This document shows positions 13,901 through 24,439 of a stretch of DNA of 64,000 nt, piece by piece. The DNA is from Lepiota brunneoincarnata. Taxonomy: Eukaryota; Basidiomycota; Agaricomycetes; Agaricales; Agaricaceae. Numbering within the stretch: the stretch's first letter is position 1; each line of letters starts with the position of its first letter. Location: contig JAEBUN010000025.1 in assembly GCA_023014365.1 (NCBI GenBank), positions 620,001 through 684,000 on the forward strand, read 5' to 3'. The notes under the pieces were generated by a model that ran no database searches, was not told the DNA's origin, and saw nothing but the letters and a program-made list of their open reading frames with translations. A program made the translations under genes and the position numbers.

Positions 13901-14103
13901 AACTGCAGGGAAATCCCGAGGTCATTTAGATACCCCGGTTTGTTGGGATGCCCATCTGGGATGAGTGATACGGCCTGCTTATGATTCTCGATCGCCATAT
14001 CGATGTCGTCAAGCGCCCCAGTGCGGTCGAACCGGTTCTGGAGGGAAAGCCCCAGGCCGTTGAGTTTCTTCACTTCATCTGCCCTCCATGTCCGATATCT
14101 CAC
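10928..14103 (-). pseudogene. TPR-CHAT protein (caspase-like CHAT domain), one frameshift
   Basis: Exon A runs 13925-11778 and exon B 11725-10928, joined by a 52-nt phase-0 intron (11726-11777, GTAAGG...TTCTAG). About 980 residues are encoded. The N-terminal half has nine to ten 45-residue TPR-like units (LSD-EEAIKN-QQAV-LTPDG---KP-WLNNLG-S---RFE). The C-terminal part is a CHAT domain, with IWWCPTGPL and PLHAAG across the intron join, then WIHLACHAV (catalytic His) and FLSACETATGD (catalytic Cys), and the closing VPFVHYGV. CHAT is a caspase-like peptidase fold, and TPR-CHAT proteins are expanded in mushrooms; a role in cell death or immunity is only inferred. A further TPR unit lies upstream in another frame (14103-13897). 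The reading breaks near 13907 by a small deletion after LGISLQ, so the 5' end is frameshifted. The true start lies upstream near 14.2 kb and was not resolved. Confidence 0.85.
12700..14040 (-). repeat. 135-bp tandem array encoding TPR units
   Basis: The DNA repeats every 135 bp (for example the LNNLG-encoding segment near 12842 recurs near 12977). Central units are close to each other, which suggests recent unit duplication or gene conversion. Long open frames on the opposite strand and in other minus frames (for example 506 residues at 12380-13900) are shadows of this array. Confidence 0.85.
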
Positions 14104-14218
14104 TCACCAGCTCGTAGGCCTGGAGAAGGCTGTCCAGGAGACAGGGACCCCAGTGCGCCCCTGAAGCATGCGTAGAAAACAGACTAACGCAACATTCCAG
14201 TTGGTGCGTTCGCCCATG
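14070..14218 (-). repeat. inverted duplication, copy 1 (5' part of TPR-CHAT gene)
   Basis: About 150 bp, read on the minus strand, match 17497-17648 read on the plus strand. The shared segment includes GTCATGGGC, CTACGCATGCTTCAGGGG and GCCTACGAGCTGGTGAGTGAG, and covers the region just upstream of the TPR array. This copy keeps CpG at sites where the other has TpG or CpA, so it is the better preserved one. Confidence 0.85.
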
Positions 14219-14219
14219 A

Positions 14220-14312
14220 CCCTTCTTTCTGATCATCGAGCATGCAGGAGATCTGTAGGTGAAAAGGGACAAGTATCAGATCTCCTGCATGCTCGATGAT
14301 CAGAAAGAAGGG
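14220..14312. repeat. perfect 36-bp inverted repeat (hairpin), 21-nt loop
   Basis: The left arm 14220-14255 and the right arm 14277-14312 are exact reverse complements, with a loop at 14256-14276. The arms contain overlapping palindromic cores (TGATCA, GCATGC, AGATCT). The hairpin starts two bases beyond the inverted duplication copy at 14070-14218. Perfect arms suggest a recent fold-back event. Confidence 0.95.
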
Positions 14313-15650
14313 TCTGCCCACCGAAATCAAATGAAGATCACCATCAAATTTCTCTTGAGGCGGTTGTCACAGGTTGCCGCCCGTGGACTCTGGAACGTGG
14401 CTTTCCCAAGGACAATTAGACAGAAGGAATGAAGAGAACAAGCAATCCATCAGATAGGTTACCTTCTGCTAAAGGTTGGATTCCCACAGCCGATTGCAAA
14501 ACGGATATGGACAATCAAATACCCCATGAGTCACGTTTGGGGCTCGGTAGGGCCCAACAATTGACTCGCATCAATAGCCGTGCTGAAATACGCTATCAGT
14601 TCGTCTCTGTGTTGCTCATTACACTTTAGCTGATGTCGCCATTATGTCACGCTAATTCCCAACGAATGCCTCAGGCGGCTTGCACCTGATTTGGTCTGCA
14701 AGCCAGCTCCGGCTAGAGGCTGCAGATTGCTTCCATTTTGGTGGACCGCCTGTAGGCTAACCCCACTTATGCAAACAGGGCCTAAGTGATTTCCACATCA
14801 TGTGTAATACCATGGGGCCGTTCGGCCAAGAACTGGCGTTTTGTGGGGCCTCCAATTTCCAACTGCTGTATCCGTTGCCACCGGACCTGAACACACTACC
14901 ATGTTGGACCCACGCCCTACAGTATATAGCTGGTGTGGTCCTCAAGCACCATGTAATTGTCAACCGACAACAAGTTGTCACTGCCCTTTTACCTCCAAAA
15001 TTCTGTCCTAACAGACAGAGCCGGACCATCTCTAAGCTCAGCCACCAATTAAGCAACCGAACACGAGGCCAATATGCAATCAAGTACTTCCGACGGATCG
15101 GGGGTATGCTTAAATGTCCTGATGTCCTGGCCACCATTACTAATGCGAATCGGGACCCCTACCATCGGTCAGCGCAAAAGCGCCGGTGAGCCAAGCAGCG
15201 TATGGCTGAACTTATCTATATTCCTGCCTATTTTTCCTGATGATAGTCCGACCCGCAGGGAGGAAAGGGAAAACAAGCCGCCAGCCCCTCAAAAAAGCCA
15301 GGAAACAGGTAGGAGAAACATTCTGCATTTGGAGAGGGGAGACAACTAACTGCTTACTTCGTGGTTTGGTAGCAGTGAACCTAATGTATCTCTGAACTTC
15401 TGTGTGTCCAAATCATTGTTGCTGACTTGGGCGATAGGCTACTGGGAGTTCGGATGGGGGACTGGAGGCTCGAGTGAGTATGACTGAATCTATCGCTACT
15501 CCCATCCATGTTTCCTCACGTTGACGACCTAACAGCGTAATGCATATTGGGACAATTTTTTTGGTAAACCCAAGTGGATGAAGGATGGCAATGGCGGATA
15601 ACCACGAGGAGGGACAACGATGGAGTGAAGAGGGGGTAGGGAGGGTAAAC
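14313..15650. other. no supported gene
   Basis: Overlapping open frames on opposite strands (plus 14800-15189, minus 14757-15137) have no recognisable domain and cannot both be real. I see no intron-consistent gene model. Confidence 0.45.
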
Positions 15651-15658
15651 GGACAAGA

Positions 15659-16391
15659 TAGGGTTCTGTCAAAAATTCAGTATTTGCAAACATGGTTTTT
15701 AAATGCGGTTTACAAACCGTTTATAAACATGTAAGAAATTCATGGCCAGAATGGACCGGTTTTTAAAATGTAAGAAATTCAAAAGGCCGTGGGACTTTTC
15801 CAGTGATGTTATTTGACCGCCAAACAATAGCCCTAGTCAGTGGACCACGTGAAACTCGAGCCTTGATCACTGATTTTTGATATCTCAGCGCCTCTTCCCA
15901 CTATGATGACGCCTAACACTGATGTGCCAGCTCGTCTCGATCGCTTGAGGTTTCTTCTTGCCAACCTACCTACTGAACTCCCGGAGCCACCATTGTCTGA
16001 CTCGCTCTATGCCTCGTTTCTTGACTTTCAACTGGATGCAGACTATCTTGAGAAAACGGGAGACGAAGTAGCCACCATGGGAGAACAGTTTGAGGGTATT
16101 TTTGGCTGGAAGTCCAGAACGACCAGTGATGGCATCATTCCAATCCTCGAACGTGGTGAGGCGGTTTCGGCTATTCATACTGTCCTTCAGCGGTTCTACA
16201 GCAAAAGTGGGGTTGGTAGATAATCTTTTAAAAACTTCGAAACAATTATAAACCATGGTTTTCAAACATTTCTTACATGTTTTTAATGTAATAAATTCAA
16301 GGTTTGTAAACATGGTAAACAATTGGGTTCAGCTTTGGTGATGTTTGTAAACATGGTAAGAAATTCGCTGGGAATTTCTGACAGAACCCTA
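15659..16391. mobile_element. non-autonomous hAT-type DNA transposon
   Basis: The 733-bp element is bounded by terminal inverted repeats TAGGGTTCTGTCA...TGACAGAACCCTA (about 19 of 20 bases match when extended by AAATTC). Both sides carry the 8-bp direct repeat GGACAAGA (15651-15658 and 16392-16399). An 8-bp target duplication with a TAGGG-type end is the hAT signature. Subterminal regions hold several copies of TGTAAGAAATTC-like and AAACATGG-like motifs in both orientations, a typical transposase-binding layout. No transposase is present, so the element must be mobilised in trans. Confidence 0.9.
15903..16223 (+). CDS. hypothetical 106-aa ORF inside the hAT element
   Basis: The ORF starts with ATGATG and ends in TAG, filling the middle of the hAT element between its subterminal repeats. 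The product is acidic at the start (PARLDRLRFLLANLPTELPEP) with mixed helices, and no domain is recognised. It could be a captured host exon or a remnant of the N-terminal part of a hAT protein. Base composition differs from the AT-rich ends around it, which favours capture. Expression is unproven. Confidence 0.4.
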   Translation: MMTPNTDVPARLDRLRFLLANLPTELPEPPLSDSLYASFLDFQLDADYLEKTGDEVATMGEQFEGIFGWKSRTTSDGIIPILERGEAVSAIHTVLQRFYSKSGVGR

Positions 16392-16399
16392 GGACAAGA

Positions 16400-17496
16400 G
16401 TACCCACTATATGAACTACTTACAATGTGGTTACCATAAGGTGTCAGGTACATCAAATGTTGGCATTCCACCAGTTCCTTGGTTCGCTCCTGTCTTGTAA
16501 TAGTCCTTTGGCCTCTGCGCCTGCTATGCACTGTTTGCGGAGTGTTCCTCCCTCTCTGGGTCAGTGTGCCTGACTGCCCTTCAGTTGCTGACTTTATGTG
16601 GTGAGCTCCACTTGTTTGGGACAGCCACTCGGCATCCAGTTTGGACTATGGAGAGTCCACAATATTTACTCTCGTGGTCGCTACCATCATTGAATGCGAT
16701 CGACACATGTTCAAGGGGTGAATAGATTGCACTCCACACGGCCATCTCCCTCCTACCCTTCTATGCTGCCACTCACCCTAACAAACCCCCTTTCTAGCTC
16801 AAGATCACGTCTCCCGTGGTTGCTTCCACTGACTCCTCACATTTCCCAATATGACAAACAATACATGGTTCTGTCCTAATCTCCTTACCCACCCATCTGC
16901 CATGCCTTTTTATCAGAAAAGTCCTTGGTACTGGATCCAGTCCCCTTCAGTCTCACAATCATACTCACTCACTATCCTACAATGGCGGCCACAATCTGCT
17001 AGTTTTTCAACACGCTCTGCCAGCCGCAGTGCTGTATACAAAGATCAAGCAGACCTACTGGGGTATCGAGAGCTCTCTTCCCATGAATGAGGGCACAGGA
17101 CATTGTGCATACCCTACTAGGACCATTGCTACGCATTGCTTAACCCTCTCCCAAGGTATGTTGTAATTTGGCATGGCACCCAGTGTATTATTGAGACATG
17201 TCCCAGATCTCCATCCCAATTTCCCGCTCCTTTTTGGAAATGTCTTGCAGGCAGCCAAGGTCTATGTCACCAATGTCACAGTGGGCTTGGACAATCCTGG
17301 CAAGGACAGGGAGCTGCTCGGGGTCATTCACACAGAATTGGATGATGAGCGGCCGATTGATGGTTGGGTCACCCCACAACTTGGGTTGAAGTTATTGTCG
17401 TGGTAGGTTTTGTTGGATTTTGTTGTGAATATCTGCAGGTGAGCTGGGTGAACAGTGGATTCTGGTTGATGGAAAGGGATGGCTGACTTGGCACCA
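16400..17496. other. no supported gene
   Basis: Only short frames are present, with stops and no recognised domain. It is probably relic DNA. Confidence 0.45.
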
Positions 17497-17648
17497 GTCA
17501 TGGGCAAACACACCAACTGGAATGTTGTGTTAGTCTGTTTTCTACGCATGCTTCAGGGGTGCACTGGGGTCCCTGTCTCCTGGACAGCCTTCTCCAGGCC
17601 TACGAGCTGGTGAGTGAGATATCAGACATGGAGAGCAGATGAAGTGAT
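17497..17648 (+). repeat. inverted duplication, copy 2 (decayed)
   Basis: This is the inverted partner of 14070-14218. Differences are mainly CpG in copy 1 versus TpG or CpA here (GGCGAACGC to GGCAAACAC, GTTGCG to GTTGTG, GGGGCGC to GGGGTGC). It is a non-functional 5' fragment of a TPR-CHAT-type gene. Confidence 0.85.
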
Positions 17649-20048
17649 GCACCAAGTCGCTTTGATCTCTGACTCTGGAATAGTCAACTGAGGGGTGGGA
17701 TGGAGTGAGGTAGTGTGGGGGTAGATGATTGTTACTGGCCACCGATTTATGCCAGTGACAATCTGGGAATTCTACAAGTATTGAAAAGTTGATAACACTC
17801 AACAATGTACCTTGAGAGGCGCTTGCCACGGCAGAAGCCGTTCTGACCAGCTGATTCTAAGATTGAGCAGTTCATTCTCCCACTCTGCTTACTCAAGAAT
17901 CGCCAGTTGAGTGCAATCATCTTCAAGTGCTTGCTCTCGTCCATCTCTACAGTCCAATATTCCACTCAACTTCCCCTCCACTAATCCACCTCAACCCACT
18001 CATGCACATTCAGGACCTACTAGGTCCAATGACTCTGTAACCAGAGATGAACACAAGCCTGTGCCGATTCCTGACAGCATGCATGTGGAGATTACCCCTG
18101 AGAATTTGCAGGGTTATGTGGGCCTGCCTGTGTGGACCTCTCTATTGCCTTTCTTACATTAATTGAATCTAGAATAGATATAGGTGTTTGTAGGAGAGAA
18201 GTCAATATGGTGTTTTGTAACTTAGTATTGTCCTATTTTACCCCTCTCCTTTGTATCACAGATCATTATATATGGCATGATATGGATGAAATGCACAGAG
18301 AGAACACTCATGGCAGGTCACTGGGTAGACTGAAATCAAGGGGACCTTTTTCACTGCTGGGCATGGACTAGAGTGTAAGCATCATTCAGCTCTCACCTGA
18401 GACCTGTCAGAATCAGTCCTATGGACAGGGGGTACAAAAGAATGACTATAAGAATCTGTTTTGTTTGTACACTCAATACCCATCACATGTTTTAGGACAA
18501 AGTCTGTCACAATAAAAGGATCTGTTCATGATACAGATCAACCTAAAAGATCTGGGATCTGTTGCCATGACCAGGATAGAATTGGTTTATTGTCTCTATA
18601 CCTATAATTGATGTTATATGCTAATCTGATTCTATTGAGTAATGTGCCTAATCTACAGATTATGTCACCAAAATTCAGAATTGGCAGCCTCTACAGATTG
18701 AATGGCCCACATGCGGGCCATCAATTCTGTACCTTGTACCAGTCCTGATTTGTAGATACAATCAGTGACCTGGACAGGTTGTAGAATAGTGTCTGATTAA
18801 TGTATTATATCTATTGTTGGGAAGGAGACAATAGACCAATCCTATTTCAGTCATGACAACAGACCCTAAACCTTTGAAGTTTGTCTGTGCTACATACAGA
18901 ACCTTTCATTGCTGCAGGCTCTGTTCTAAAATATGTGATGGGTACTGAGTATACAAATGAAACAGATTCTTATAATTATTCTTTTGTACCTCCTGTCCAT
19001 AGGACCGAATGTGGCAGGTCTCAGATGTCTTTCAGGTATAAACCTTTGATACCTTTGCACTTAGTGTACTCCAGTGTTGTTTATAAGTTCAGTCATAGGA
19101 ATTCACTAAGATATCATATGTTATGCTGTCCTTTGCCTGTGGCAAGGAACTTTGTTCAGTAATCAAGTACAGAGGAATCAGGGTAGTGAGCTGCCTGGCA
19201 TGACATGTTGAACCTCTGATCTGTGGCTCTTTCATGAGTATAATGCCTATCATTAAAGTCTTTTGTTTGGTTGAGAATGATAGCTTTCAAATTGCCATCC
19301 ATTAAAGTATCCGAGTTGGAGCTAAGCCTTTTTTCAATAAACAGAGCTGGTGAAGGTCTGTTGTTGCCAGCAACAATGCAGTTCTTTGTTATATCGCTGC
19401 ATAGGACCTGTACTGTATCTTCAATGGATCTGGGAAGACACTGTCCTTAGTCCTTGAAGTGAAGGGAAAGAGTAGGTTTTTTACTTTGTATCACATTGTT
19501 TCATTGTCTCACTCTTGATCCAATCATCAAGTCCACAAAAAATAAAATATCCATTTTCTTCTTTCTTTTGGAACAAGTCACCTGTGTGGAGGTTTCTGTT
19601 GTTGTGTGAATGCAAATGAGGCTGTAGCAGATCCGGAGAGTCTGGGAAGATAACAAATTCATAAAGTTGAATAGAATTGATAGGTTCAAATGTATATGAT
19701 ATAGGGGAGAGGGGATGGATCAGGTGAGAGTGTTGTCCGAGTTTGGATGTCATTAGCAAGCCTATTTTTTTTTTTTTCGAGAAAGTGTCAATTTGGGGGC
19801 TTTCATTTGGGAATTTTGTTGCCTACCACATTCTGTATTTGTGTAGGTATTCTATTTTCATTTCCCCTTAGCAAAATAAAATAAAATAGAAAGAAGTGAG
19901 AGCAAGTCTACAGACCATCAATGGGATGTGATTATCATAACTCCAATCTTCATCCTCAGATGGCTCTTGGAGCAATTTGAGAAGTCCTGGGTTCTGTTGC
20001 ACAGCTTTCATATGCATGGAAAGAAAGGCCAAGAATAGAGCCAACCGG
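17649..20048. other. relic DNA, no intact gene
   Basis: The stretch is AT-rich with short frames only. It holds the Lon-like fragment near 18.1 kb. An A/T run lies near 19766. Nothing else is supported. Confidence 0.45.
18040..18150 (+). pseudogene. fragment resembling mitochondrial Lon protease
   Basis: The translation contains IPDSMHVEITPENLQGYVG-PVW. This resembles the linker just before the proteolytic domain in fungal mitochondrial Lon, where VHVRITPENLKDYVGPPV is conserved. The match ends abruptly after about 30 residues, and neither the ATPase nor the Ser-Lys protease domain is present. It is a captured or leftover exon fragment. The call is from memory of the family. Confidence 0.55.
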
Positions 20049-21348
20049 TGAAAAGGTGGAAACGTTCGTGGGGTTAAATATAGATAAATGGCTTGTTCTC
20101 ACTAAGCTTAGTCGAAATTCGATAAGCTTAAGTTAATACAAGTAGTATGAGATAGATAATGAACAGTTTCGTCTTTTAGGGTGTTCTGGGGGTGCGTTCT
20201 GACAGCAAAATTCAAGAGAATAGTGTTTTTAGAGGTTAACAAACAGCTGTTGAAGTTATCTTAGCCGTACGGTGCAACAGTGAAAGGACAATCCCTGTCA
20301 ATTCAAAGTGCGGGGTCTCTAGTCTCTGGTCTCTGGTCTCTGAACTCTGTTCTCTGTCTCTGTCTCTGTCTCTAGCACTCTGGAACTCTAAACTCTGTTC
20401 TCTGTTCTCTGTCTCTGTCTCTGGGTTGGTTGACGACTGAAGAAATCACACTTAACGATGCACACTAAGTAGTCCTCTGAAACCGTTCTTAATCACGGCT
20501 CACAGACTTGCGTGTGGAAGCGGGGGTGAGACCTCTTCCTTCTCCATGAACAAGTGCGACCATATTTATATTGTTTAGATACATGCAAGAGATAGTAAAT
20601 ATGAAATAGAAAACAATAAGCTTAATTGTTACAGGTACTGCAGAATATTTTGGAAGGTTCGGCAGCATTTCTACCTGGCCCTGGGTTATGGGTTTTTCTC
20701 TGATTGACGAATGGCAATCCAGCCCGACGTGTTCTGTGCTCGTCTGCATTATTCTGCGTCCATGTGAGCACGTTAAGCCTTTGGATCAATTATGATCAGA
20801 ATGTATGGCATATGTACAATCCCTTGATCCGTTGTAATTAATCTCAGTCAGGCAGTATGCCGAGGTGCCGGGACCCACAAAGCACTTGTTAATTATGAGT
20901 CTTTGATATGTCTAGGGTTTTGGGCATCGGGTGTCGCCTCCTGAACATTGGACATTCTGTTCCGTGGTCCAGTCATTATTATTGGGCTCGCTATGGGCAT
21001 AATACCCCTGCAACAGCCACTATGTACATTCTTTAGGTTCCAACGAATCCAAGTTCATCAGAAAACTGCTCGTAAGGTCCCTGGATGTGACCGGAGTATA
21101 CTCGATAGGCTATGTAGAGTCTGGAATCCCTTAGGAGAGCGTTCTGATAGCTTGGTTCACTAAGCTTAGTGATAATGAGCTGGTTTGAACACTTCCGAGG
21201 CTCGAATATCCTCAGTTTGGTCGAACTGGCTACTACAGGACATAGTACCAATCCTCTATAGGGTTCTTTAATGATATAGCCAATGATTCTATGTAGAGAA
21301 TCGTTCCGGAGTACGGAATTCATGTATAGGTGTGAAATCGGCGTATCA
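20049..21348 (-). repeat. LTR copy B (3' LTR of the minus-strand Ty3 element)
   Basis: A 1300-bp block, printed as TGAAAAGG...GTATCA on the plus strand, so TG...CA ends. On its right (the internal side for a minus-strand element) lies the purine tract AGGGGGAGA (minus strand), as expected of a 3' LTR. The left flank is CCGG and the right TCTC, so it is not a clean solo LTR. It has four TAAGCTTA sites and a CTCTGT-type simple repeat near 20320-20425. Confidence 0.9.
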
Positions 21349-21359
21349 TCTCCCCCTAA
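21349..21359 (-). promoter_or_regulatory. polypurine tract of the minus-strand Ty3 element
   Basis: The minus strand reads TTAGGGGGAGA directly before the LTR start TGATAC. This is the standard position of the primer for plus-strand DNA synthesis. The same TAGGGGGAG core recurs on the same strand at 32330-32339 and 33434-33443. Confidence 0.85.
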
Positions 21360-22813
21360 CCAATTGCTGACTGTCCTCAGTCATTATCTCCTTCAAATTT
21401 GCAGTATCTGAGTCTCTCTGATACGCTCTATGTTCTAGAATGTTCACCAGCTTCGAGAGTAGCATACTTTCGCTAAGCTTATTCCAAAATGATGTCATGT
21501 CACCGAGTTTAAATGTATAGATCAACTTCTTGTTGCTATAGCCTAAATTTTTATCTCGTTATTGGGTCTTTTAAAAGTCCCAAGGTCTCGTTTCCTCTCT
21601 TTCGTTCTCCCTCTCACTTCTTACTCGTCTATTTTCATCTCAACTTCCAGTCTTCTACACCTGCCCACAGCAACAATGGACAGAAACATGCGCAGCAACA
21701 AGAGAGCTCGTCATGATGAAGATTCAGATTCTTCCTCTAGTAAGCAATGTTCATTTTACTGTTGTCCTTGTCTTGCTAACACTGTCTTCAGACTATACTG
21801 AGCCAAGGAGCGCCCTTATGGCTCCAGGAAACATGTCTTCTCCTTCAATCATGCAATGTAAGTCGTGTTTTTCCCCCATTCTCGTTGTCATCACTCATGT
21901 TTTTTCTCTGCTTTTAGGTCTCACTATTCGCCTACCAGTGCGTCACAACCTCCTGCCTCAATGGGAACCACCAGCACCACATACTAGGAGGACTAGAGGA
22001 GGGTGAGGAGCTTGAGGAGCTTGTGGAAATCGTCAGGTGGGTGTGGCAAGGACCCCTCCTCCACCATACTCTCCGCCCTGCGAAACCAACTCCTCTGCCG
22101 GCCTCTCCCTTGGCCACTCCAGTGCCAAGATGCATGATTTCCATCACGTCGTTGTGCAATCCAACTGACGAGCGCTCTGCTGGATTTTCCGCAGAACCCT
22201 CATCAGGTATCCCTATTGGCAGGCCCTCTGGTGGATTATCCACAGAGGCTTCGTCCAGTTCAATGTCGCTGCCCCCTCTCACCATCTCTCTGCGCACCCT
22301 GGACAAGGAAGACTTGCTGGTGCTCCCTCCCCTGGGTATTGCATCAGGTTCGGAGGTGCCAGGCCCTTCAACAAACCAGCCTTCTTCCCCCATACTCTCT
22401 TCTGCTACTTCAATGCGTAAGCTTAGTCGTTTTCATGATATATTTGTTCTTTCCGCTGACTTCTGCTTTAGCGCATATACCAGCTGCCTTTAAAGGCAAA
22501 CAGAGGGCAAAATCATTGACGCCACCCCCTCTCCCCTTATTCCTGGCAGGTTCTAACTCGTCATTGTGTTCTCCAGTCCCTGAGGTCTCTCAAGCTGACC
22601 TCTTTAAAATCTTTAGCTAGTCCTCTTCTCTGGATGGGCAACATGTGCTGGCTTTGCCTAGGTGCCCAACACCATCACCACCTCACTTAGCTGGTGCTCC
22701 AGTCGAGTCTCCTGCAAGCGCCGTGGAGATTTCACCCTCTCCAGACCTGGAACTTCTCCTGGAGCCATCTCCCGTTCCACAGGAGCCGGCATTTGTTTTT
22801 CAGGACTCACTTC

Positions 22814-23512
22814 TGTTATGAACAGCCCAGACCAGGGAGGAACAAGAATTACTGTTCGACTTTACAAGATGGGTACAGGAGACTACAGACCAATTACGGG
22901 CACAAGAATACGAAGACGAGGAAGGGGAATATTACACCGCCATGCAGGACCTGGCGAGAGAAGCAGGAATGGAGATAACCTTGGAGGATATATTGGAATA
23001 CCCCGAAGACGAGGAAGATAACCATGGATCAACCGACCCAACCTCCGATGCGGATGGAAGCACCGAGAGAATGGAGAGCGAGAACGAAGAAGACTCCATG
23101 GAGATACAATCGGGAGAAGGAGATTATGAGTCAGAGGAAAGCGATGGAACATCGCACAGCAGTAGCGAGAGTACTGACTCATTGTAATATAAATAACGCT
23201 AGGATGCCATCAGCCAGGATGTGCATCATGGTCAGGACTGCGCACGACCAGTAGAACAGCCAAGTAACCTATAACGAGTATATAGCACCTCATAGGTATA
23301 TAAGGCCTGTACAAGTAGAGATTAAAGCCTCAAGCTTTAATCTTGTTAACAGCGGTCGTTTACCTCTCTGCCTTAACTTGGCGTCTTCCCTCGTTATCTC
23401 ATTGAGCGCGATCCACTAAGCTCTATAAGGCCAACCGTCTCGGACACCTTGTAGAGTGATTGAAGGCCGTCTCCAGTTATCCTCGGATACAGAAGGAGCA
23501 CGGATCATAACA
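22814..23512 (+). repeat. 5' LTR of the chromovirus
   Basis: 699 bp with TGTTATGA/TCATAACA inverted ends. It carries a TATA box near 23297 and the region that pairs with the primer site. It also contains the same acidic coding sequence as the end of ORF3b, but one extra G near 22840 breaks that frame in this copy. Confidence 0.95.
23297..23343 (+). promoter_or_regulatory. TATA box and predicted RNA 5' end for self-priming
   Basis: TATATAAG (23297-23304) lies 35 nt before AAGCTTTAATCT (23332-23343). That 12-mer is the perfect complement of AGATTAAAGCTT at the primer site. A start at about +30 to +35 from TATA would put the 12-mer at the RNA 5' end, as in Tf1 self-priming. The 12-mer also pairs with GATTAAAGC just upstream of it in the DNA. 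The arrangement is kept in the 3' LTR and, around the 12-mer, in the decayed copy near 50265. Confidence 0.7.
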
Positions 23513-23514
23513 TT

Positions 23515-23526
23515 AGATTAAAGCTT
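23515..23526 (+). other. primer-binding site, self-complementary type
   Basis: AGATTAAAGCTT starts two bases after the 5' LTR. It has no TGG start as expected of a tRNA 3'-end site, and is fully complementary to the predicted start of the element's own RNA. Confidence 0.7.
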
Positions 23527-24439
23527 CCTTTGGACAACCTCCATCGTACACCCCGTGGTATCGGTACGCCTTGTCGCTACCCTTCCACACCGGCAGACGA
23601 TACGCTTTATCGCTATCCGAGTGCCAACCGTATCTGACGACACGCCTTGTCGCTGTCCGGTGATACACCCCCGTAGAGCAGGCCACCATACCCTCTGCAC
23701 CCTTGGTCAGACGCACCGAAAGCGTTGATAGGTCATCCACACCTTTAAGTGTTGATTGGGATAACGCACCCGTAAGCGTTGTATACAGGTCATCCGCACC
23801 TTCAAGCGTCGATTGGGATAACGCACCCGCAAGCGTTGTTTATTCACCCTCACCTTCACCTTCGACTTCTTCCCTCTTCACCCTGTCTACAAACCGAAAC
23901 GACCCCCTTGCCACCGACTACGAAGAATCCAACAGTTCTGACTGGTCGACAACCGACTCCGAACCCGACTTCACACCCCCTCCACCACGGACCCTAAAAA
24001 GAAAACAAAACCTATACCCCTCACTCGTTCACCCTCTGGTTCCGCACCGTACCCTACACAACCTACCGAGAGAGTTCAACGTCGAACAGAAGACCCAGGA
24101 TACCCAGCACCCCCAGCATCAGTTCTTCAATCCCTACCTAAACAACCACCACCTGAAAGAACTGCCACCTCTACCCGCTCAAAGCTCGGGGAGCCGATTC
24201 ATAGAACATCTACCCCATCCTCCGGTCCTCAACCCTCAACAAGTACAAGAACTAGCGACAACACTTCGCAACAGAAACCCCCAAGAACATTCTCACCCCT
24301 CACATCACCACTTGGATCACCGGTACACTCACCGCCTCGATCCAGTTCCCCTGTACAATCCGAACCATCCGAAGTTAGCCCCACTACCGGGTCTATTCAC
24401 ACTTCCGACGAGGAATCCACAACCTCTGACATTAACAAT

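Noticed and set aside
14757..15189. overlapping frames of 126-129 residues on opposite strands
   Set aside because: No domain, mutually exclusive, no supporting introns or context.
22662..23254. plus and minus frames in the chromovirus 5' LTR
   Set aside because: Copies of the ORF3b tail or its shadows; the 5' copy is out of frame and has no independent start context.
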